Shown here: piece by piece, positions 55,093-61,495 of the stretch
Layout: the number at the start of each line of letters is the position of its first letter
How positions within the stretch are numbered: the stretch's first letter is position 1
Assembly: GCA_002401775.2 (NCBI GenBank)
Contig: NVUB02000093.1
Coordinates: forward strand, 1-64,000
DNA length: 64,000 bases
DNA from: Ectothiorhodospiraceae bacterium
Lineage (GTDB): Bacteria; Pseudomonadota; Gammaproteobacteria; SZUA-152
Direction: 5' to 3'
Made by a program: the position numbers and the translations under genes
Notes under the pieces: model-generated
Seen by the model: the letters and a program-made list of their open reading frames with translations, nothing else
What the model was told of the DNA's origin: nothing
Database searches by the model: none

Positions 55093-55305
55093 ATGAGTGA
55101 ATCAAACACCCGCCCTCTACTGCAATCACCCTGCATTGATAACTGTTGCTTGAATGAAGAAAATGTGTGCCTGGGCTGTTTTCGCTCATTACATGAAATT
55201 ACCCAATGGAGTGAAGCAGGTGATGATATGCGCAAGATCATACTTAAAAACTGTGAGCGACGCCGGCAGGACTACGGCAAAAAATGGCTCCGCTCAAAAT
55301 ACTGA
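55093..55305 (+). CDS. DUF1289-domain protein
   Basis: 70 residues with PCIDNCCLNEENVCLGCFRSLHEITQW, the DUF1289 Cys pattern (CxxxC...CxxC), a likely zinc or iron site. Function unknown. The last 12 bp overlap the end of the convergent gene at 55294. Confidence 0.85.
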   Translation: MSESNTRPLLQSPCIDNCCLNEENVCLGCFRSLHEITQWSEAGDDMRKIILKNCERRRQDYGKKWLRSKY

Positions 55306-55815
55306 TGAACCCGCAGAAAAGGATACCCCGATCTCCCTCGGCTTCTGTTTTTGTGTTTTTCCATCAAAATCTAACTCACCACTGGTGTAAGTGCTTCCAA
55401 AGGTGAGGGCAAGATTAGATACCTGATTCAACGCGCTTTTTAACTGATGCCTTGAAAGAGGAGACATCGGATGAATAAAGGCCGAATACAATACATTTTC
55501 ACTGACCGCATACCGTGCATCCAGGGCAGAATGGAAATTCGATTCCATCACTGCATCTTTTACTCCAGAGGCCAAATCCAGGTATCCCGTAATTGGCGCG
55601 ATAATTCTCATGCGGTCATGCCTTACATCTGAAATGAGCGCCATTTTCACTTTGTTGTACATGAAAACAACATAGCCCTTTTTCTGCGATATAACCTCAG
55701 CATTCTCGACAACCAGCTTTTCCATTTCGGCCTGGGACATCGTGGCCGCGCTAACATTAGCGCCCATTGTGATACAGGACAAAAACAACATAAATGTAAT
55801 CAATAAATGTTTCAT
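55294..55815 (-). CDS. Secreted protein with YbjN-like domain
   Basis: 173 residues from ATG 55815; the longer frame from 55842 has no better signal peptide. Signal LLITFMLFLSCITMGANVSA, then a YbjN/type III chaperone-like alpha-beta pattern (MYNKVKMALISDVRHDRMRI... ALDARYAVSENVLYSAFIHPM). The family assignment is by pattern, not certain. The 3' end overlaps the DUF1289 gene. Confidence 0.55.
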   Translation of the reverse strand: MKHLLITFMLFLSCITMGANVSAATMSQAEMEKLVVENAEVISQKKGYVVFMYNKVKMALISDVRHDRMRIIAPITGYLDLASGVKDAVMESNFHSALDARYAVSENVLYSAFIHPMSPLSRHQLKSALNQVSNLALTFGSTYTSGELDFDGKTQKQKPREIGVSFSAGSSVF

Positions 55816-55999
55816 ACCATTCCCTTCCCTCTCAATCATCATCCCATCATCAGAGACACATCAATTTCGCGTCTCTGTATTCAATTACGGCATTCAATAC
55901 GGTATCCAATTACGGCATTCAATTCATCACGCAATGTTGTACGAGACCACAATTAGGTATAACCGTATAGCGACATACAGAATGTGAAACGAGCGCTAC

Positions 56000-56278
56000 C
56001 TACACCGACTTCTGAATTAGAGATAACAATTCATCAAACTTTTCCACATAATAATACGGAGAGGATTGACCCGGGCTGTTATCATTTTCTCTATTCTCCC
56101 CGTACACCAACCCTTTTTCAGTCAATGCTTTGAATTTTTTCATCTTGTCAGGGTATTTTGAACTGGGGCGTTCTTTATCTTCGAGAAACTCCATTGCCAA
56201 CAAAATTTTATTCGCCTTAACCGTCGATATTCCGGCATTTTTTTCTTTTAAGAGTTTCGTCATCGAATCTGATTTCAT
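56000..56278 (-). CDS. Hypothetical protein with LTEKGLxYGEN-type C-terminal module
   Basis: 92 residues. The segment KANKILLAMEFLEDKERPSSKYPDKMKKFKALTEKGLVYGENRENDNSPGQSSPYYYVEKFDEL, here quoted in parts as KANKILLAMEFL and KALTEKGLVYGEN, resembles a winged-helix-like module in phage- and island-associated proteins. No function assigned. Confidence 0.55.
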   Translation of the reverse strand: MKSDSMTKLLKEKNAGISTVKANKILLAMEFLEDKERPSSKYPDKMKKFKALTEKGLVYGENRENDNSPGQSSPYYYVEKFDELLSLIQKSV

Positions 56279-56356
56279 AAATTGATACTCGGTGTTATGC
56301 AGTGCTATTAGGCGTTATTGAAATCACGTAAAAAATTAGTTATGAAAAAAACAGCA

Positions 56357-56632
56357 TCAAGTGCCTAAAACGGCATCTAAAAGAGGCTGAACCCCATTGT
56401 TTTGTTTCGATGCCCAGATAGCCAGCCGATGCCTGATCGCTTTCTGAGATATTTCAATTTCAGGAATGGCGGTTATCAATTTGTCATGAACCAGTAATCG
56501 ATAAATATATTCGAGCTTATCATTGGCTGAATCCGTCGCCTCAAACTCAACAGCACCCCGCTTTTCGCCGTACTCAACCCCTAAAGCGATCGCCTTCTTA
56601 ACCAATTCCTTTTCATTTTTTAGCTTCTTCAT
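56357..56632 (-). CDS. DUF5062-family protein
   Basis: 91 residues. KKLKNEKELVKKAIALGVEYGEKRG and KLEYIYRLLVHDKLI match the DUF5062 family described from Vibrio and relatives, which has no known function. Lies 28 bp downstream of the alkyltransferase-like gene on the same strand. Confidence 0.8.
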   Translation of the reverse strand: MKKLKNEKELVKKAIALGVEYGEKRGAVEFEATDSANDKLEYIYRLLVHDKLITAIPEIEISQKAIRHRLAIWASKQNNGVQPLLDAVLGT

Positions 56633-56660
56633 TGAAACCTCAACAATGTTAATAAAACAT

Positions 56661-57008
56661 TTAGCCCTCTACCGAACCCCAGAGTAACTCATCTAACCCC
56701 ATACTTTCATCGGACTCAACGGGTACGACTTTTTTACCGATAAAACGTACGCCTTCCTCTTCCAACAAAGCACGCTGTTTATGGTATGCCACGCCACCCA
56801 CCTTAAAGGCAAGCGTGTAATCCGATTTTATCACACGATACCAGGGTAATGGGGCAACCGACCTACCCATGGCTTTACTTACCATCCTTGAATGACGCGG
56901 AAAACCCGCTGCTCGCGCTACCTGACCGTAACCCATAACCCGGCCAGGCTTAATCCTAGAGACCACCCTCCATATCGCTTTATCAAATTTTGATTGGAAT
57001 TGAGTCAC
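56661..57008 (-). CDS. Alkyltransferase-like protein (ATL/YbaZ type), Cys replaced by Trp
   Basis: 115 residues from GTG 57008, set by a GTGA overlap with the dedA stop. The MGMT fold is clear (KPGRVMGYGQVARAAGFPRHSRMV), but the alkyl-acceptor Cys of PCHR is replaced by Trp56 in LPWYRVI. Alkyltransferase-like proteins bind O6-alkylguanine without repairing it and flag lesions for nucleotide-excision repair. A longer frame to 57143 would run into dedA and lacks domain similarity. Confidence 0.88.
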   Translation of the reverse strand: MTQFQSKFDKAIWRVVSRIKPGRVMGYGQVARAAGFPRHSRMVSKAMGRSVAPLPWYRVIKSDYTLAFKVGGVAYHKQRALLEEEGVRFIGKKVVPVESDESMGLDELLWGSVEG

Positions 57009-57442
57009 CAGCCAAGCACCCAATAACTCACAATGACATACCGTATCAACTTCCCCGTCCCCACCAAAATGAAAAACCATAAAATATTGATTCTCAGCAC
57101 CCCTGCAACAACGGTCAAAACATCTCCGACTAAAGGTACCCACGCAAAGAATAAAGACATCAAACCATACTTATTAAACCGTTCTTCCGCTTTTACGAAC
57201 TCACCTTCCGGTATTTTTAATACCCTACGCACAAAAGCCTTACTGCCCCAAAATCCAATGGCGTAGTTCGTCAATGCGCCAAGCACATTGCCCACCGTCG
57301 CAACAGCAATCAACAAAACAGGGTCTAATTTATTTAATAGCAGAACGCTTAAAACAACTTCAGAACTTAACGGAAGAATAGTAGCCGCTAAAAATGAGGC
57401 GAGGAAGAGGCCGAGATAGCCGAGTTCTGAAAAATAATCCAT
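57005..57442 (-). CDS. YqaA/DedA-family membrane protein
   Basis: 145 residues from ATG 57442 (a start at 57469 adds nine). VTT/DedA-type signature with FLAATILPLSSEVVLSVLL, a conserved Gly/Asn helix (GNVLGALTNYAIGFWGSKAF) and MSLFFAWVPLVGDVLTVVAGV. DedA proteins act in membrane homeostasis. Four-base GTGA overlap with the alkyltransferase-like gene shows translational coupling. Confidence 0.9.
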   Translation of the reverse strand: MDYFSELGYLGLFLASFLAATILPLSSEVVLSVLLLNKLDPVLLIAVATVGNVLGALTNYAIGFWGSKAFVRRVLKIPEGEFVKAEERFNKYGLMSLFFAWVPLVGDVLTVVAGVLRINILWFFILVGTGKLIRYVIVSYWVLGW

Positions 57443-57510
57443 AAATTTATATTTATCGGTAGGGTACACCTACTGACCATGTCACTACGCGGCTTACAAT
57501 ATTACTCTTC

Positions 57511-57837
57511 CTACCGCAGCAATCGACGTTCTAGCAGCGCCACCATATCACGACGTCCATCAACACATAAATGGACTATCACCTTACTTTGAAATATTTG
57601 ATATATAGCCCTATAAGGCTTGAAAATAACTTCTCTAAACTCATTTATACCCTGACGACTTAATTCAGGTGGATAAGTGCCTCGCTCAGGCGTTTCATCT
57701 AAAGCCAGTATTAGTGCTTCCAGTTTATCCAAAACACATTCTGCATTTTGAAGCATATCTTTTTTAGCGATATAGTCGTAGATATCCTCAATGTCTTGTT
57801 CTGCTTTCGACGTGAGAATTACCGGGTACTTCTTCAA
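57511..57837 (-). CDS. ParE/RelE-family toxin
   Basis: 108 residues with VILTSKAEQDIEDIYDYIA, ETPERGTYPPEL and FREVIFKPYRAIYQ, the ParE/RelE fold pattern. The ParE/YoeB-type reaction (gyrase poisoning or mRNA cleavage) cannot be told apart here. Overlaps its antitoxin gene by 4 bp (ATGA). Confidence 0.88.
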   Translation of the reverse strand: MKKYPVILTSKAEQDIEDIYDYIAKKDMLQNAECVLDKLEALILALDETPERGTYPPELSRQGINEFREVIFKPYRAIYQIFQSKVIVHLCVDGRRDMVALLERRLLR

Positions 57838-58118
57838 GCCTGTAGTTCCTTGATGCTTTTCCTGATATCTGAAAATGCTTTTTTTGCTGACTTAAAATCA
57901 CCAGAAGCATAAGCGGCTTTACTTTGAGCGATCATCTTCAACATTGCAAAAGATTCTTTGTCTTGCTCATATTCAGCAATATCAATTAGAACGGCTTTAG
58001 CTTCACCATTCTGCGTAATAATCATAGGAGAATGGTTTTCGTGAACTTCCCTAATGGCTTCAGCGGTATTTTTCTTCAAATAACTGATTGGCTTGACCGA
58101 TTTACTAAGCTTCATCAC
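57834..58118 (-). CDS. Phd/YefM-family antitoxin
   Basis: 94 residues. N-terminal KPISYLKKNTAEAIREVHENHSPMIITQNGEAKAVLI is the Phd/YefM DNA-binding and dimer motif; the C-terminal tail binds the toxin. First gene of the pair, as usual, so autoregulation through operators upstream of 58118 is expected. Confidence 0.9.
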   Translation of the reverse strand: MMKLSKSVKPISYLKKNTAEAIREVHENHSPMIITQNGEAKAVLIDIAEYEQDKESFAMLKMIAQSKAAYASGDFKSAKKAFSDIRKSIKELQA

Positions 58119-58489
58119 ATTCCCCTAATTGACAGAACGATACCAAATATAGACCTAATTTAGCACCCTTCAAGATAATGTAAATTTCCAGTATTGGTCA
58201 TAATGTTAAAAATTACCTAGCATGGGGAGTATTACGGTTCCGCGCTACAAGACTCATGTGCGCCTAAAATTAAGGTCAAGACTGTTAATCTATAATTTCC
58301 TATTCATTATTTCTCTGCTTAACGCACACAAGGATACGTTCATCGCCTTCACCGTTAATTCATTCACAAGACTAAGATCATCGCGTTGAGGTTCGCTCCC
58401 CCCCCAACCTACCGTGCTAACGAAAAGGAAGTGCAACTTAATGATTATCCACTAGTATTGCGGTCAATATTTTGTATCAATGTTATATC

Positions 58490-58591
58490 CCGCGTGGGCA
58501 CTATAAAGCGTGCCCACCCTACTGGGCTCATCATTAATATTGTAGGGTGCACCCGCAGAGCAGAAAGGCACGTCTTTTGTGCCCACGCGGG
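58490..58591. repeat. REP sequences downstream of the RAYT gene
   Basis: REP 1 (58490-58522) contains GCGTGGGCACTATAAAGCGT and CCCACCCTAC. REP 2 (58541-58591) is an inverted partner, GTAGGGTGCACCCGC ... GTGCCCACGCGGG. The second REP ends two bases from the RAYT stop codon. Confidence 0.8.
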
Positions 58592-58592
58592 G

Positions 58593-59141
58593 CTACTCCC
58601 CGAAACACACGCCATCAACTCTTGATCCACCCACCGCCCAATCCGCAGGACACTTTCCTTCTCGAACATATCGATGAAGCGTAGAATGCGGCCATTGGAT
58701 GGGCTGCTCACACAAACCATGTTTCACGGGATTGTAATGGATGTACTCAACATGACGATTGTAATCAACCTGATCACGTATTTGATGTTCCCAAAAACGA
58801 CGCTGCCACAACGTTGATTCACGATGTTTCTTTTTGGACGCAGAAAGCCACTCACTGTGCTTGTAACTGTTCCCGCACGCCAAGCTAACGTGCCGTTTGA
58901 TTTTCGCCCAGCGTTTTGAAAAATCGGTATCGCCATCGGGCAAAGTCCAAATACAATGTAAATGATCTGGCATCAACACCCAGGCATCAATCTCAAAAGG
59001 ATACCGTTTTCGGGTTTTTTCTACACCCTCACGTAGAGCGTCACGTACATTTTCCTCACACAAAATCGCTTGGCGGCGATAACTCACCAGCGTGAAAAAA
59101 TAGGTACCGCCAGCATCCCTTGCGCGTCGGTAGTGTGACAT
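58593..59141 (-). CDS. REP-associated tyrosine transposase (RAYT, IS200/IS605-like)
   Basis: 182 residues. HUH motif in WVLMPDHLHCIW, the catalytic Tyr in HVEYIHYNPVKHGL and a typical N-terminus YRRARDAGGTYFFTLVSYRRQ. RAYTs process REP hairpins and are domesticated from Y1 transposases. Complete and flanked by REPs on both sides. Confidence 0.9.
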   Translation of the reverse strand: MSHYRRARDAGGTYFFTLVSYRRQAILCEENVRDALREGVEKTRKRYPFEIDAWVLMPDHLHCIWTLPDGDTDFSKRWAKIKRHVSLACGNSYKHSEWLSASKKKHRESTLWQRRFWEHQIRDQVDYNRHVEYIHYNPVKHGLCEQPIQWPHSTLHRYVREGKCPADWAVGGSRVDGVCFGE

Positions 59142-59185
59142 TTTTATCCGTCAATTTACGTTAGTGTATTTCATTGATATTAATT

Positions 59186-59220
59186 ACCGCGTGGGCACTA
59201 TAACGCGTGCCCACCCTACA
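59186..59220. repeat. REP sequence upstream of the RAYT gene
   Basis: GTGGGCAC...GTGCCCAC with GCGTGGGCACTATAACGCGT inside; the counterpart of the downstream pair. Confidence 0.8.
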
Positions 59221-59385
59221 TGATTCCAACCTATATATGCATTCCACAATAAAGGCAGCCGAAGCTGCCTTTAAAATATCCACCTTTTTAAGAGCAAGCG
59301 AGGGAGTCGCAGGCAAGGCGCGGTGCTTTCTGAACAATCGAGCACACAACAAGTACGTGAGCATTTTCAAAAAATACCCCATCAA

Positions 59386-60092
59386 AAGTAGGTGTTTTAG
59401 GCGGTGCGCATTTACTCAAAAGCTGTAAAATCCTCAGTTCAGCTAATAAATCAATAAGTTACCGCCAAACTTCCTTCATAAACTGCAAAGTTGTTAACTT
59501 ATATACTGCAATTTTCACCTTCTATTTCATCATAACCCGCAAAAATTACCAAACTGACCTAATCTTCATTATTTACAACAAGATAGAAAAAAGTTATTTT
59601 CTATCTATCATATAACAACCAAAAATGCCATTGCGCCTAAAACAACTTTTCGCATTAATACTAACCGTAATAGCTAATATTGTGTTGATCAGTTAATTCC
59701 ACCCTATAAGGCAGCCAACATGGTCTAAAACTCGGTAACAGTACATAGGGAACACAGTCAACTGGCACTAAAATACTCTTACCCGCCGTTCGCTAACCTG
59801 AAGCAATACCAAGTCACCTTCTCCATAGCCAATATCAATGTTATGGTTATTGTCTATTGCAGGTATACTGTTAGGTCATAAAAATTTCTGCATATAGTAG
59901 GAGCTGCAGCGATGGCATACATGGAGGCTTCCGTAGTGCGGGCCTTACAGCGTAGGTTCTGATGGTTATTATCAAGCACATAGCAATAAGCCCGACTCGT
60001 CCTCAACCGTTTACTGAGGTGCTCTTGACATCGTGCCAATAAACCACCGGCTATGCGTCATACAAAAATAAGAAAGAGGGAGCGTTAGCGCT
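59386..60092. other. Gap upstream of the zeta-like gene, no gene seen
   Basis: AT-rich (59440-59720) with no coding pattern. A 61-codon minus frame at 59854-60039 is unconvincing. The region marks the shift from shared-backbone DNA to the right-hand accessory block. Confidence 0.5.
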
Positions 60093-61007
60093 ATGAGCAT
60101 GGATTATGCCCGACCACTAAATTCTATTCGCCTTGCAAATGAGTTTATTACAAAAGCCCTATCATTTGACTCAAGCAAGGATGCGACTGGAGATTGTTCT
60201 CAGTCTATTTCAACAGCAGAAATTTTATTAAATAAGGTGAGCCAAGAGCCGACATTGCATTGCTCAGAATATAGGCATGCAAATTACCGTACGGATGATG
60301 GGCGCATATTACTAAGACAAAAAATATTTAATGACCTTGCCACACTAGAAAGATTGGATGATGATGATGACATACACATAGGGAACGGAGGCGCCATGCC
60401 TACCGTCGAAGCAAAAAGAGAAAAACAAGCATATATTCTCACTGGTTTACCGGCATCGGGAAAATCAAATATTGCCTCATTTATTGCAAATGAGTATGGC
60501 GCACACATAGTTGATTCAGATTATGCAAAACGAAAGTTTCCAGAGTTCAGCCAGAAGTATGGCGCCTCCGTATTGCATGAAGAATCATCGCTAGTAACTT
60601 TTGGTTCGGGTGATGAAAATCACTTAGATGAGCCGTGTATATTCGAGTACTGTATTGCAAATGATTTTAATATGGTTATTCCAAAAATTGGCAATAGCCT
60701 TAAATCCTTGACTACGCTTAAAGTTTTGCTCGGCAGTAGAGGGTATGCTGTTCACCTAACTCTTATTTGCTTAGATCGCGTTGAAGCTTGTAGGCGTGCT
60801 CTAGACAGATATATTGAAACTGATCGTTACGTACCTTTAGGCTTGGTATTTGATGGCTATGGGAATGACCCTATACTTACATATTATATGATCAAAGATG
60901 GACGTGACTGGGCATCAACGGGGAAACTCTCAACCCTATATTTGCGAGCTAAGGGGCCGATATATAAAGCAGGAGACGATATTAATCCAGCTTTTTTATT
61001 CAAGTAG
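60093..61007 (+). CDS. Zeta-toxin-like P-loop kinase
   Basis: 304 residues. The Walker A motif GLPASGKS (118-125), DSDYAKRKFPEF (141-152) and HEESS (162-166) match zeta/PezT UDP-N-acetylglucosamine kinases. The first 110 residues are an N-terminal extension rich in Asp (ERLDDDDDIH) with no recognised domain. Zeta toxins inhibit peptidoglycan synthesis by phosphorylating UNAG and are restrained by an upstream epsilon antitoxin; no epsilon gene precedes it. ATG 60093, GAGGGAG upstream. AT-rich. Confidence 0.75.
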   Translation: MSMDYARPLNSIRLANEFITKALSFDSSKDATGDCSQSISTAEILLNKVSQEPTLHCSEYRHANYRTDDGRILLRQKIFNDLATLERLDDDDDIHIGNGGAMPTVEAKREKQAYILTGLPASGKSNIASFIANEYGAHIVDSDYAKRKFPEFSQKYGASVLHEESSLVTFGSGDENHLDEPCIFEYCIANDFNMVIPKIGNSLKSLTTLKVLLGSRGYAVHLTLICLDRVEACRRALDRYIETDRYVPLGLVFDGYGNDPILTYYMIKDGRDWASTGKLSTLYLRAKGPIYKAGDDINPAFLFK

Positions 61008-61053
61008 GCCTACTTAAATTATGAAAAAACCTTGTAAAAACAAAAGGATAAGC

Positions 61054-61302
61054 ATGAAGAAGACTTCATATAAAGTGATTAAGCATGCTGCTGGATATAT
61101 GGCAGCCGGCCCAGAAAGTGGGGCTATAGGTGATAGTATTCGTATTGCCAAGGTTAGAGCGAAAGGTAATGCTACCTATTCGCATAATGTTAGCAGGATG
61201 TATCTAAGAGATAATATTGAAATTACGGGAGCGGTAGGCAGGCTCAAAAATAAAACTAAGGAAGAGTTAAAACTAAAATATAAAAAGTACTCTGAAAAGT
61301 AA
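61054..61302 (+). CDS. Small basic protein downstream of the zeta-like gene
   Basis: 82 residues from ATG 61054, preceded by AAGGA six bases ahead (an ATG at 61021 has no ribosome-binding site). Lysine-rich with two short repeated basic stretches (KNKTKEELKLKYKKYSEK). Gap to the zeta-like gene is 46 bp, so co-transcribed. It could be an unusual downstream antitoxin, an accessory or DNA-binding protein; none is shown by sequence. Confidence 0.5.
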   Translation: MKKTSYKVIKHAAGYMAAGPESGAIGDSIRIAKVRAKGNATYSHNVSRMYLRDNIEITGAVGRLKNKTKEELKLKYKKYSEK

Positions 61303-61495
61303 ACATATCTAGAACACCTCCAAATTAGACCTGACAAAGCTCAAAAATATAATTGTCAGAAGTCGACTTCAAGCGGCCATCTAACCAATGAGAAATATGC
61401 AACAAAGTACCTTTGCTCTTGTGCTAAACTATACATGCTCAGGCAGTTTGCATATCGCAGATTACCGGAGCACGAAGAGAACAATATCGTTACCG

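Noticed and set aside
59854-60039. 61-codon minus ORF before the zeta-like gene
   Set aside because: Too short and without context, domain or SD.
61021-61302. Epsilon-type antitoxin
   Set aside because: Epsilon lies upstream of zeta and is acidic and helical; this gene is downstream and strongly basic.
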